50,487 nucleotides of DNA from Candidatus Solincola daggyaiensis (GTDB lineage: Bacteria > Actinomycetota > Geothermincolia > Geothermincolales > RBG-13-55-18): positions 1-50,487 of the forward strand of contig JACVJD010000006.1 of NCBI GenBank assembly GCA_015711825.1, in the 5' to 3' direction. A program made the translations under genes and the position numbers. Numbering within the stretch: position 1 is the stretch's first letter; the number at the start of each line of letters is the position of its first letter. Positions 8,703-17,379 of this stretch are shown here, piece after piece. The notes under the pieces are model-generated. The model was not told the origin of the DNA, did no database searches, and saw nothing but the letters and a program-made list of their open reading frames with translations.

Positions 8703-8718
8703 ATATCGCACGCGATAT
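8703..8718. promoter_or_regulatory. 16-bp perfect inverted repeat in the purL-purF spacer
   Basis: ATATCGC and GCGATAT flank a 2-base centre in the 176-base gap between purL and purF. A perfect palindrome of this sort could be an operator or a small RNA hairpin. It has no T-run and no known purine-repressor consensus that I can assign, so the role is unknown. Confidence 0.3.
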
Positions 8719-8821
8719 CCTGCCTTCCGCTTCGCTTTCCCGCGGCCAGCTGATGCTCGTCTCCAAGCCACAACGCCCGGGGTACCGCCTGCCGGAGGTC
8801 GTCTGCCGGCGCTCCCCAGGC

Positions 8822-11005
8822 TCATCCCCGCATGATCCTCTCCAGAGCCTCCTCCCGCACGCGATCCATCTCCGCCACTTCCAGGTCTATCCAGTCATTG
8901 ATCACCAGGCGGTCACCGCCGGTCCTTCCCAGAACCTCAAGTTGTACGTTGCGCGCCTTCGCCAGCTCCCTGAGGGTGGGCAGCCCCTCCTCGCGCAAGG
9001 TCACCACGAAGCGCGACTGGCTCTCGGAAAAAAGCCAGGACACCGGCTTTAGCTCCGTATCCACCTCCAGTCTCGCCCCCACTCCCCCGGCGCAACAGCA
9101 TTCCATAAGGGCGACGGCCACTCCCCCCTCGGAGCAGTCATGGGCGGAAAGGATGATCCCCCTGCGAATCCCCTCGATGCAGGTGGTCTGCGCCCCCTTC
9201 TCCAGCCGCAGGTCCAGCCGCGGCGGGCGCCCCGCGGCCATTCCGTGCACCAGCCACAGGTATTCTGATCCGCCCAGCTCGTCCAGGGTCTCGCCCAGCA
9301 ACGCCACCGCAAGCCCCTCTTGCGGGAAGGCGATATCCATGCGGTGGGCCGCGTTGCCGATGAGCCCCACCATGCCGATGACGGGGGTGGGATAGATGGC
9401 CGCGCCGAAGGACTCGTTGTAGAAGCTCACGTTGCCGCTCACCACCGGCAGTTCAAGGTAACGCGCCGCATCCGCCATGCCGCGCACCGCCTCCCTGAAC
9501 TGCCAGAATATTCCAGGTTTTTCGGGGTTGCCGAAGTTGAGGCAATTGGTGAAAGCCATAGGCACGCCGCCCGAAGCCACCACGTTACGCGCCGACTCCG
9601 CCACCGCGATCTGGGTGCCCAGGTAAGGGTCAAGATAGACATAGCGGGAGTTGCCGTCGCACGACACCGCCAGGGCTTTGCTGGTGCCCTTGATGCGCAG
9701 CACCGCCGCATCGGAGCCCGGATAGACCACGGTGTTGAGCTGCACCATGTGGTCGTACCGCTCCCATACCATGCGCCTGCTGCAGAGGTTGGGCCCGCCC
9801 GCCAGCCGGAGCAGGGTTTGGCTGAGGTCCTCCGGGTGACGCAGGGTCGAGGGGTCGAAGGACTGCACCTCGTCCAGGTAGTCCGGCCTCTCCGCCGGGC
9901 GGTCGTAGACCGGCCCGCTGGCGAGGGTGGAGGCGGGCACGTCCACCACCTTCTCGCCGTGCCAGTATATCTTCAGGGCATCGCCCTCGGTCACCTCCCC
10001 GATGACCACGGCGCTCAGCCCCCACTTGCCGCATACTCCCAGTACCTCCTCGAGGTTGCGAGGCTCCACGATGGCCAGCATGCGCTCCTGGGACTCCGAG
10101 ATCATGATCTCGAAGGGCTCCATCTCCTCCCGCAGGGGCACTTTCTCGAGGTCGATGCGCATCCCCACCCCTCCGCGCGCCGCGGTCTCGGAGCAGGCGC
10201 AGGATATGCCGGCCGCCCCCAGGTCCTGCAGGCCCAAGAGCAGCTTTTTCTCCAGCAGCTCCAGGCAGGCCTCGATTAGGAGCTTCTCGGTAAAGGGATC
10301 TCCCACCTGCACGCTCGGCCGTTTCTCCTGGCTCTTCTCGTCGAACTCCTGCGAGGCGAGGATGGAGGCTCCGCCGATGCCGTCACGTCCGGTGCGGTTG
10401 CCCAGGAGCACCACCGCGTTGCCCACGCCGGTGGCCTGACCGCGGATGAGGCTCTCCTTGGACATGATGCCTATGCACATCACGTTGACGAGGATGTTCT
10501 CCTCGTAGCAGGGGTCGAAATAGATGTCCCCACCCACCGTGGGGATGCCGAGGCAGTTGCCGTAGCCCGCGATCCCCGCGATCACCCCCCCGAAAAGGTA
10601 GCGGGTGCGGGGGCTCGCGGGGTCGCCGAAGCGCAGCGGATCCAGGCAGGCGATGGGGCGGGCACCCATGGTGAAGATGTCGCGCACGATGCCGCCTATG
10701 CCGGTGGCCGCCCCCTGGTAAGGCTCCACGGCGCTGGGGTGGTTGTGGGACTCCATCTTGAAGGCCACCGCCAGCCCGCCGCCGATATCGATGACCCCGG
10801 CGTTCTCCCCCGGCCCCTGCAGCACGTAGGAGGCACGCGTGGGCAACTGCGCCAGCACCGCCCTGGAGCTTTTGTACGAGCAGTGCTCGCTCCACATGAG
10901 CGAATACATGCCCAGCTCGACCTTGTTGGGCTCCCTGCCCAGCAGGCGCACGATGTCCCGGTACTCGCCCTCGGTCAGACCCAGTTCCTCGTAAAGCTCG
11001 GCCAT
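8822..11005 (-). CDS. purL: FGAM synthase, PurL subunit (small type)
   Basis: A 727-residue synthetase subunit that converts FGAR to FGAM with ATP and ammonia. The length is that of the small PurL used by Bacillus and Actinobacteria, which needs separate PurQ and PurS; both are encoded immediately upstream. Visible motifs include WSEHCSYKSS near the N terminus, VAFKMESHNHPSAVEPYQGA and GVGGIVRD-like ATP-site residues (read here as TGIGGIVRDI), and the C-terminal SAHDCSEGGVAVALME. It begins 9 bases after purQ, which suggests translational coupling. Confidence 0.97.
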   Translation of the reverse strand: MAELYEELGLTEGEYRDIVRLLGREPNKVELGMYSLMWSEHCSYKSSRAVLAQLPTRASYVLQGPGENAGVIDIGGGLAVAFKMESHNHPSAVEPYQGAATGIGGIVRDIFTMGARPIACLDPLRFGDPASPRTRYLFGGVIAGIAGYGNCLGIPTVGGDIYFDPCYEENILVNVMCIGIMSKESLIRGQATGVGNAVVLLGNRTGRDGIGGASILASQEFDEKSQEKRPSVQVGDPFTEKLLIEACLELLEKKLLLGLQDLGAAGISCACSETAARGGVGMRIDLEKVPLREEMEPFEIMISESQERMLAIVEPRNLEEVLGVCGKWGLSAVVIGEVTEGDALKIYWHGEKVVDVPASTLASGPVYDRPAERPDYLDEVQSFDPSTLRHPEDLSQTLLRLAGGPNLCSRRMVWERYDHMVQLNTVVYPGSDAAVLRIKGTSKALAVSCDGNSRYVYLDPYLGTQIAVAESARNVVASGGVPMAFTNCLNFGNPEKPGIFWQFREAVRGMADAARYLELPVVSGNVSFYNESFGAAIYPTPVIGMVGLIGNAAHRMDIAFPQEGLAVALLGETLDELGGSEYLWLVHGMAAGRPPRLDLRLEKGAQTTCIEGIRRGIILSAHDCSEGGVAVALMECCCAGGVGARLEVDTELKPVSWLFSESQSRFVVTLREEGLPTLRELAKARNVQLEVLGRTGGDRLVINDWIDLEVAEMDRVREEALERIMRG

Positions 11006-11014
11006 GTTACCACC

Positions 11015-11713
11015 CTACCCTCTTCCCCGGTAGTGCGCCATGACGGATTCCCATATCACCATGCCGTCCGTGCTTCCCAGCACCGCCTCCGAGGCGCGCT
11101 CCGGGTGGGGCATGAGTCCGAAGACGTTGAAGCCCTCGTTGCAAATGCCCGCGATGTTGTCCATGGCCCCGTTGGGGTTGGATTCCTCGCTCACCGTGCC
11201 GTCCGGGGCGCAGTAGCGCAGGATTATCCTCCCCTGCTCTTGAAGCTCCCGCAGAGTCCCGGCGTCCACGGTGTAATTGCCCTCGTTGTGGGCGATGGGT
11301 ATGCGCAGCACCTGTCCCGCCTCGGCGGCGTTGGTCCAGGGGGTGGAGGCGTTCTCGACCCGCAGGTCCACGAAACGGCAGATGAAGTGCAGGCAGGTAT
11401 TGCGCAGCATGGCCCCGGGCAGCAATCCCGCCTCGAGCAGGATCTGGAAGCCGTTGCAGATACCGATGACCAGGCCGCCGCCGCGGGCGTAATCCGCCAC
11501 CGCCTCCATAACGGGGCTGAAGCGCGCGATGGCCCCGCAGCGCAGGTAATCTCCGTATGAAAAACCGCCCGGCAGCACCAGGCAGTCATAGCGCGAGACG
11601 TCGGTCTCCTGGTGCCAGACGTAATCGACCTCCTCGCGCAGCACCTTGTCGATGACGTGGTAGCAATCCATCTCGCAGTTGGATCCGGGAAAAACGACCA
11701 CTCCGAACTTCAT
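11015..11713 (-). CDS. purQ: FGAM synthase, PurQ glutaminase subunit
   Basis: A 232-residue class I glutamine amidotransferase that supplies ammonia to PurL. The start [12 protein letters not shown] is typical of PurQ. The nucleophilic cysteine is in [20 protein letters not shown], and the His-Glu pair is in [17 protein letters not shown] site stands 9 bases before the ATG. It follows purS by 43 bases and abuts purL, so the three subunits of the complex are made together. Confidence 0.97.
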   Translation of the reverse strand: MKFGVVVFPGSNCEMDCYHVIDKVLREEVDYVWHQETDVSRYDCLVLPGGFSYGDYLRCGAIARFSPVMEAVADYARGGGLVIGICNGFQILLEAGLLPGAMLRNTCLHFICRFVDLRVENASTPWTNAAEAGQVLRIPIAHNEGNYTVDAGTLRELQEQGRIILRYCAPDGTVSEESNPNGAMDNIAGICNEGFNVFGLMPHPERASEAVLGSTDGMVIWESVMAHYRGRG

Positions 11714-11756
11714 CTGGTTACTCTCCTCAGGTTTCTCTCCTCGATAACGCGGGATC

Positions 11757-11999
11757 TCAGCCCTCGATCTCCACCTTGAAGTCCTCTATTATGGGATTGG
11801 CGAGGAGCCTCTCGCACATCTCCTGTACGCGCGCCTCCGCCTGTTCCGCGTCGACGCCCTCCAGGCGCATGGTGATGTATTTCCCGATGCGTACGTCGGA
11901 CACCTCGTCGAAGCCAAGGGACTTCAGCGAGCCCAAGGTCGCCTGTCCGGCAGGATCCAGCACCCCCTGCTTTGGAGACACGAAGACGGATACTTTCAA
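11757..11999 (-). CDS. purS: FGAM synthase, PurS subunit
   Basis: PurS is the small scaffold that bridges PurL and PurQ in the ammonia channel. I chose a TTG start at 11999: GAGGAGG lies 8 bases upstream and the product (80 residues, beginning with [17 protein letters not shown]) matches the family start and length. The upstream ATG at 12032 adds 11 residues and lacks a good ribosome site. The segment ending [13 protein letters not shown] is characteristic. Confidence 0.93.
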   Translation of the reverse strand: MKVSVFVSPKQGVLDPAGQATLGSLKSLGFDEVSDVRIGKYITMRLEGVDAEQAEARVQEMCERLLANPIIEDFKVEIEG

Positions 12000-12107
12000 C
12001 CCTCTTTCCTCCTCTTTCACTCGCCGCAGCATCTCGGCGGCCCCGGCGCACCAAGATCTTCTCTCCGCGCCTTTTCCTTACCCTTTACCCTCGCCCGTCC
12101 CCCTTTT

Positions 12108-13427
12108 TCAGGCCTCTCCGTCGCGCTGGAAATCCTGGGCCTCCAGACGGGCGAATATCTCTCCCAGGTTGCGCAGGTGCCTGTCCAGGTCGAAACACGC
12201 GTCCAGCTCGCCGCCGTCCAGGCGAGAGGAGACGTCGGGGTCGGAGGCGAGGAGGGAGTGGAAGTCCTCGCCCTCGCTCCAGGCACGCATGGCGTTGCGC
12301 TGCACCAGGGCGTAGGCGTCCTCGCGCGTCAGGCCTTTGTCCACCAGAGCAAGCAACACGCTCTCCGAGAAGATCAGACCCCGGTTGAGCTCGAGGTTGC
12401 GCCGCATGTTCTCGGGGTAGACCTGCAGGCCCTCCAGCACCCCCCTGAACTTCACCAGCATGTAGTGGAGAAGAATGGTGGAGTCGGGGATGATGACGCG
12501 CTCCACCGAGGAATGGGAGATGTCCCTCTCGTGCCACAAGGCCATGTTCTCCATGGCGGCCAGGGCGTTTGCCCGCAGCACCCTCGCGAGCCCGCAGATG
12601 CGCTCGCAGAGGATAGGGTTTCTTTTATGGGGCATGGCGCTGGACCCCTTCTGGCCCCTGCGGAACGGCTCCTCCACCTCGAGCACCTCCGTCCTCTGCA
12701 GGCCCCTAATCTCCAGCGCGAACTTCTCCAGGCTGGAGCCGGTTACGGCGATGGCCGACATGTATTCGGCGTGGCGGTCTCGCTGCAGGATCTGGGTGGA
12801 GACCTCGGCCGGCTTGAGCCCGAGCCTGTCGCAGACATAGGCCTCCACCCAGGGGTCGAGGTGGGCGTAGGTGCCCACGGCCCCGGAGATCTTGCCCCAG
12901 CTCACCGCCTCGCGCGCCCTGCGCAGGCGCTCGATATCCCGCGCCATCTCGAAGGACCAGAGGGCGAACTTCAGGCCCAGGGTGATGGGCTCCGCGTGCA
13001 CGCCGTGGGTGCGCCCCACCTCCGCCTGGGCCCTGAACTCAAGCGCCCTTTCCCTCAACGCGGAGGCGAGCGAGCGGGCCTCGGCCAGAATGAGGTCCAT
13101 GGCCTCGCGCATCTGCAGGGCGAGCCCGGTGTCCAGGACGTCGGAGGAGGTCATGCCGTAATGGATGAAGCGGGAGCTCTCCCCCACTTTCTCGGCCACG
13201 TCGGTGAGGAAGGCGATGACGTCGTGGTTTACCGTCTCCTCGATCTCGCGCACGCGCTCGGGGTCGAAAGAGGCTCGCGACCTTATCTCCTCCAGGGCCT
13301 CCAAGGGCACCTCGCCGCGCTGCGCCCTCGCTTCCACCGCCAGGATCTCTATTTCCAGCCACTTCTGGAGCTTGTTGCGCTCGCTCCACACCTCGGCCAT
13401 CTCCGGCAGGGTATAGCGCGGGATCAT
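12108..13427 (-). CDS. purB: Adenylosuccinate lyase
   Basis: A 439-residue lyase that releases fumarate from both SAICAR and adenylosuccinate, so it serves the IMP pathway and the AMP branch. The start at 13427 is fixed by GGAGGAGG before the ATG and by the family N terminus (MIPRYTLPEMAEVWSE). An upstream GTG or ATG would add 20 non-conserved residues. The fumarase-superfamily signature GSSAMPHKRNPI is present, and TSSDVLDTGLALQ and GRTHGVHAEPITLG are the other active-site segments. It sits between purE and purS. Confidence 0.97.
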   Translation of the reverse strand: MIPRYTLPEMAEVWSERNKLQKWLEIEILAVEARAQRGEVPLEALEEIRSRASFDPERVREIEETVNHDVIAFLTDVAEKVGESSRFIHYGMTSSDVLDTGLALQMREAMDLILAEARSLASALRERALEFRAQAEVGRTHGVHAEPITLGLKFALWSFEMARDIERLRRAREAVSWGKISGAVGTYAHLDPWVEAYVCDRLGLKPAEVSTQILQRDRHAEYMSAIAVTGSSLEKFALEIRGLQRTEVLEVEEPFRRGQKGSSAMPHKRNPILCERICGLARVLRANALAAMENMALWHERDISHSSVERVIIPDSTILLHYMLVKFRGVLEGLQVYPENMRRNLELNRGLIFSESVLLALVDKGLTREDAYALVQRNAMRAWSEGEDFHSLLASDPDVSSRLDGGELDACFDLDRHLRNLGEIFARLEAQDFQRDGEA

Positions 13428-13529
13428 GCTATGCCTCCTCCAGGAAAAAACGTCCGGCGCAAGCCTTGAACGGCGCCATATTACCAACCTTTACCAACGT
13501 TCTCGCCGGGCACAATTCTATTATGCCCC

Positions 13530-13560
13530 ATGAATAGGGTCGGGGACAGGGGATTTTCAT
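13530..13560. repeat. Palindromic REP-like element at the purE stop
   Basis: A 31-base element with inverted ends (ATGAA and TTCAT) around a core that includes AGGGTCGGGGACAGGGG. The purE stop codon (13557-13559) lies inside it. GGGGACAGGGG-type cores are common in REP palindromes of diverse bacteria. It resembles the larA-end repeat in placement but not in sequence. Confidence 0.45.
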
Positions 13561-14015
13561 CCCTCGGCCAAGCGCTTGCGGTAATCCGCCAGGGCGGAGG
13601 CCACCTTCTCGTACTTCAGGGCCAGTATCGAACAGGCGAGGAGCGCCGCGTTCGCCGCCCCGTCGATGGCCACCGCGGCCACCGGAACCCCGCGCGGCAT
13701 CTGGACGATGGAGAGCAAGGCGTCCAGGCCCCCCAGGTCCGGAGAGGAAACGGGCACCCCGATCACCGGCAGGGTGGTCATGGAGGCGACCACCCCGGGC
13801 AGGTGAGCCGCCTTGCCGGCGGCGGCTATGAACACCTCCACCCCCTCATCGCGCGCCCTGCGCACGAACTCCCTCAGCTTATCCGGTTGGCGGTGGGCGG
13901 AGATCACCGCCGCCACCACCGCCACCCCCATCTCGGCGAGGATCTCCTCCGCCGGCTTGACCTTCTCCTCATCCGACGAGGAGCCCATGAGCAGGGCTAC
14001 CTTCGGAGTTCCCAT
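13557..14015 (-). CDS. purE: N5-carboxyaminoimidazole ribonucleotide mutase
   Basis: A 152-residue PurE that moves the carboxyl group to form CAIR. MGSSSD near the N terminus binds the phosphate, SAHRQPD carries the catalytic histidine, and AAHLPG followed by [10 protein letters not shown] completes the site. The AAHLPG form is closer to class I (bacterial) PurE, which normally depends on PurK for its substrate. No purK is in the window. AAGGAGG precedes the ATG. Confidence 0.95.
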   Translation of the reverse strand: MGTPKVALLMGSSSDEEKVKPAEEILAEMGVAVVAAVISAHRQPDKLREFVRRARDEGVEVFIAAAGKAAHLPGVVASMTTLPVIGVPVSSPDLGGLDALLSIVQMPRGVPVAAVAIDGAANAALLACSILALKYEKVASALADYRKRLAEG

Positions 14016-14041
14016 ATTTTTCCTCCTTCGTTATCCGTCCC

Positions 14042-15316
14042 TCAACCGCCGACGGCGCGCAGCGCGATATCGCCGCGGTAGTACATATCCTGGAAGCGAA
14101 TCCTCTCCACCGCCTCGTAGGCCCTCGCGCGCGCGTGGGCGAAATCCCGGCCCAGGGCGCTGACGTTGAGCACGCGTCCCCCGTCGGTGATAATCCGGCC
14201 TCCATCCCCCAGGCGCGTTCCGGCGTGGAAGACGGTGACGTCCTCCATGGCGCCGGCCTCGTCCAGGCCGCTTATGGGATACCCCTTGGCGTAATCGGCG
14301 GGGTAGCCGCCGGAGGCGACGACCACGGTGACGCAGGCGTCGTCTCTCCATTCAAGGTTCGTGCTCGCCAGGCGCCCCTCCACCACCGCCAGCATGGCCT
14401 CCACGAGGTCGCTCTTGAGACGCGGGAGCACCGCCTGGGTCTCCGGATCCCCGAAGCGCACGTTGAACTCCAGCACCTTGGGGCCCTCGGAGGTGAGGAT
14501 GAGCCCGGCGTAGAGGATGCCGCGGTAGCGGATGCCGCGCGCCGCCAGGGCGCGGGCGGTGGGCCGGAGTATCTCCTCCACCGCGCGCCGGTAGTCCTCG
14601 TCCGATAGCGCGGGCACGGGGGAGTAGGAGCCCATGCCGCCGGTGTTGGGGCCGGTGTCGCCGTCTCCCACGCGCTTGTAGTCCTGGGCGGGGGCCATGG
14701 GCAGTATGTCCTCGCCGTCCACGAAGGTGAGGATGGACACCTCCTGCCCCTGCAGGAACTCCTCGATGAGCACCTTCTCCCCCGCCGCCCCGAAGGCGCG
14801 GTCCAGGAAGCAGGCCTTGAGCGCCTCATAGGCGGACCGGTCGTCCTGGGCGATGACCACCCCCTTGCCCGCCGCCAGTCCGTCCGCCTTGACCACGAAG
14901 GGGGGCTTTCCCCCGGCGATACAGGCCTTCGCCTCCTCGATGTCCGTGAAGACCTCCGCTTTTCCCGTGGGAACCCCCGCCTCCAGCATGAGGCGCTTGG
15001 CGAAGTCCTTGCTCCCCTCCATCTGCGCCGCCTCGCGGTCGGGGCCGAACACCGCCAGGCCGCGCCGCCGGAAGGCATCGGCGATGCCGGCCACCAGGGG
15101 GGCCTCGGGGCCCACCACCGTGAGGTCCACCTTCTTCTCCGCCGCGAAGGCGGCCAGAGCCTCGACGTCCTCCGCCTTTATGCTCACGCACTCGGCGAGG
15201 GCGGCCATGCCCGCGTTCCCCGGCGCGCAGTATATGCGCTTCACCAGGGGCGACTGCGCGATCTTCCAGGTGAGGGCGTGCTCCCGCCCCCCTCCTCCCA
15301 CCACCAGAACCTTCAT
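14042..15316 (-). CDS. purD: Phosphoribosylamine-glycine ligase (GAR synthetase)
   Basis: A 424-residue ATP-grasp ligase joining phosphoribosylamine and glycine. It opens with the family start VLVVGGGGREHAL and carries FVVKADGLAAGKGVVIA and VLEFNVRFGDPETQAVLP. A GGGGAGG site precedes the ATG. It is the first gene of the contiguous purD-to-purH run, so a promoter is expected at about 15340-15380. A weak candidate is TTGTCA (15369-15374) and TATAGA (15348-15353), only 15 bases apart. purE follows after 26 bases. Confidence 0.96.
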   Translation of the reverse strand: MKVLVVGGGGREHALTWKIAQSPLVKRIYCAPGNAGMAALAECVSIKAEDVEALAAFAAEKKVDLTVVGPEAPLVAGIADAFRRRGLAVFGPDREAAQMEGSKDFAKRLMLEAGVPTGKAEVFTDIEEAKACIAGGKPPFVVKADGLAAGKGVVIAQDDRSAYEALKACFLDRAFGAAGEKVLIEEFLQGQEVSILTFVDGEDILPMAPAQDYKRVGDGDTGPNTGGMGSYSPVPALSDEDYRRAVEEILRPTARALAARGIRYRGILYAGLILTSEGPKVLEFNVRFGDPETQAVLPRLKSDLVEAMLAVVEGRLASTNLEWRDDACVTVVVASGGYPADYAKGYPISGLDEAGAMEDVTVFHAGTRLGDGGRIITDGGRVLNVSALGRDFAHARARAYEAVERIRFQDMYYRGDIALRAVGG

Positions 15317-15556
15317 GCGTACCTCCCCGTGCTCGCGCGGCTACATCTCTATATTTTATGGCCGGCGGTGACAATCCTGCCCCGCCGCCGACATTTCCGC
15401 GGCTTTTTCACCGGGCTTTATCCGAGGCAACGTCGCCGAGGTCCTCCTCGCGGGCATCACAACCACGGATCTCCCTCCCGTCCACGCTCCATACACGTCT
15501 TCCGAGATGTTAAAATGCCTTATCGGCACAGGACGGCGCGAGAAAGGGGTTCCGGC

Positions 15557-17251
15557 ATGGGCGACGGCGTTTCCGGCAAAACAGGGGCGGAAGACGTCTA
15601 TTCCAGCAAACCTTGGCTTAAGCATTACGACGACCACGTCCCCGAGCACCTCGAGTACGAGAACAAGACCTTCGCGGAGAAGTTCCGGGAGGCGGCGGAG
15701 AGGGTGGGTGACGACATCGCCCTCATCTACATGGACAACATCATCACCTTCAAGGAGGTGGACCGGCTCTCCGACCGGCTGGCGGCCTACCTCCTGCAAA
15801 TCGGCTTGAAGCCCGACGACGTGGTGGGGCTGCACGCCCTCAACATCCCGGCCAATTACATCGCCATGGTGGCGGCGCAGAAGGCCGGGTGCGTCTCCAC
15901 CGGGTTGAGCCCGCTCCTCACCCCCCACGAGATGGAACACCAGCTCAACGACTGCGGCGCCAAGGTGGTGCTCACCATGGACCTGCTCTTCGGGGCCATC
16001 GCGGCGGTGGCGGACAGGTGCGCGTTCTCCACCGTCATCGTGGCCGGCACCACCGATTTCATGCCGGGCGATTTCCCTCCCGTGCAGGTACAGGAGATAC
16101 CCGGCAAGACGGTGGTCTCCTTTTTCGACGCCATCGCCGACATGCCCGAGGACCCCGTGCTGGTCCCGCGCAGCATGGAGGACACCATCTTCATCATGTA
16201 CACGGGGGGCACCACGGGGCCGTCCAAGGGGGCGGTGCTCACGCAGCGAAACTTCATGGCCAACTGCCATCAGACGCTTACCTGGGCGGACGTGCCGGGG
16301 TTCAACGGCGAGGTGAGCATCTCGGCCTTCCCCATGTTCCACATGGCGGGGCTGGCCATGGCCGCGGGACTGCTGCAGGGGGGGATGGGTCAGATCTGCG
16401 TTCCCAACCCGCGCGACCTGGATTTCATCATCGAGGCCATCCGGAAGCACCGGCCCACCTCCATCATCAACGTGCCCACCATCTTCTTCGAGCTGCTCAA
16501 GAAGCCGGGGTTCCGGGAGCTGGACTTCTCCGACGTCGGCTATTGCATAAGCGGCGCCGCCCCCATGCCGCCGGAAAGCATCCTCGAGATGGAGAAGGTG
16601 GTGGGGGAGAACAAGTTCATCGAGCTCTACGGCATGACCGAGACCTCCCCCATAAGCATATCCAACCCTCGCTATGGCAGGAAGAAGGTGGGCTCGGTGG
16701 GCCTGCCGTATCCCGATACCGAGGTCAAGCTGACGGACCCGGAAACGGATGAGCCGGTGCCGCTGGGCGAGACGGGCGAGATCTGCGTGCGCGGCCCGCA
16801 GGTCATGAAGGGATATTTCAACCGCCCCGAGGAGACGGCCCATGCCCTGCGCGGCGGATGGATGCACACCGGAGACCTCGGGTACATGGACGAGGACGGC
16901 TATTTCTACGTGGTGGACCGCCTGAAGGACATGGTCATCGTGTCCGGCTACAAGGTCTTCACGCGGGAGCTGGACGACGAGCTCATGAAACACCCCGACG
17001 TGGACATGGCCGCCTGCTTCGGCTTTCCCGACCCCGAGCGCCCCGGCTCGGAGAGGGTCATGGCGGCGGTGGTGCTCAAGCCGGGGATCGATAAGAGCGA
17101 GGAGGAGAAGGAGAGGATCCTCGCCTTCCTGCGCCAGAACGTCGCCCCCTACAAGGTGCCCAAGGTCATCGAGTTCTACGATACCCTTCCCACCAGCGCG
17201 GTGGGCAAGGTCTTGAAGCGCGAGCTCAAGACGATGATAAGGGGCGAGTAG
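15557..17251 (+). CDS. Acyl-CoA synthetase (AMP-forming, fatty-acid type)
   Basis: A 564-residue member of the ANL superfamily, which activates a carboxylic acid to an acyl-adenylate and then to acyl-CoA. The ATP loop reads YTGGTTGPSKGAVLTQRN, followed by YGMTETSP, then HTGDLGYMDEDGYFYVVDR with the hinge region KDMVIVSGYKV, and the C-terminal catalytic lysine is in TSAVGKVLKRELK. I chose the ATG at 15557, preceded by AAAGGGG; the upstream open frame is not conserved in character. It interrupts the purine genes on the opposite strand, between purD and purA, and is probably expressed separately. A long-chain substrate is the best guess. Confidence 0.9.
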   Translation: MGDGVSGKTGAEDVYSSKPWLKHYDDHVPEHLEYENKTFAEKFREAAERVGDDIALIYMDNIITFKEVDRLSDRLAAYLLQIGLKPDDVVGLHALNIPANYIAMVAAQKAGCVSTGLSPLLTPHEMEHQLNDCGAKVVLTMDLLFGAIAAVADRCAFSTVIVAGTTDFMPGDFPPVQVQEIPGKTVVSFFDAIADMPEDPVLVPRSMEDTIFIMYTGGTTGPSKGAVLTQRNFMANCHQTLTWADVPGFNGEVSISAFPMFHMAGLAMAAGLLQGGMGQICVPNPRDLDFIIEAIRKHRPTSIINVPTIFFELLKKPGFRELDFSDVGYCISGAAPMPPESILEMEKVVGENKFIELYGMTETSPISISNPRYGRKKVGSVGLPYPDTEVKLTDPETDEPVPLGETGEICVRGPQVMKGYFNRPEETAHALRGGWMHTGDLGYMDEDGYFYVVDRLKDMVIVSGYKVFTRELDDELMKHPDVDMAACFGFPDPERPGSERVMAAVVLKPGIDKSEEEKERILAFLRQNVAPYKVPKVIEFYDTLPTSAVGKVLKRELKTMIRGE

Positions 17252-17379
17252 TCTCGGATCTCCTCCAGCATCGACGGTTGACGGTCGCCGGCGAATAATT
17301 GGTAAACAATGCCTATACGCCCTCCTGGCTGCCTATAATCGCCTTACGCGGGGCATGTGTCCTCACCGCACGGCGAAGC

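Noticed and set aside
11757-12032. ATG at 12032 as the purS start
   Set aside because: It lacks a ribosome site and adds 11 residues before the conserved KVSVFVSP start; the TTG at 11999 with GAGGAGG fits better.
15356-16993. A 545-residue open frame on the minus strand opposite the acyl-CoA synthetase
   Set aside because: It is antisense to a well-supported gene with clear ANL motifs, has a His/Gly/Val-rich composition typical of shadow frames in GC-rich DNA, and matches no family.
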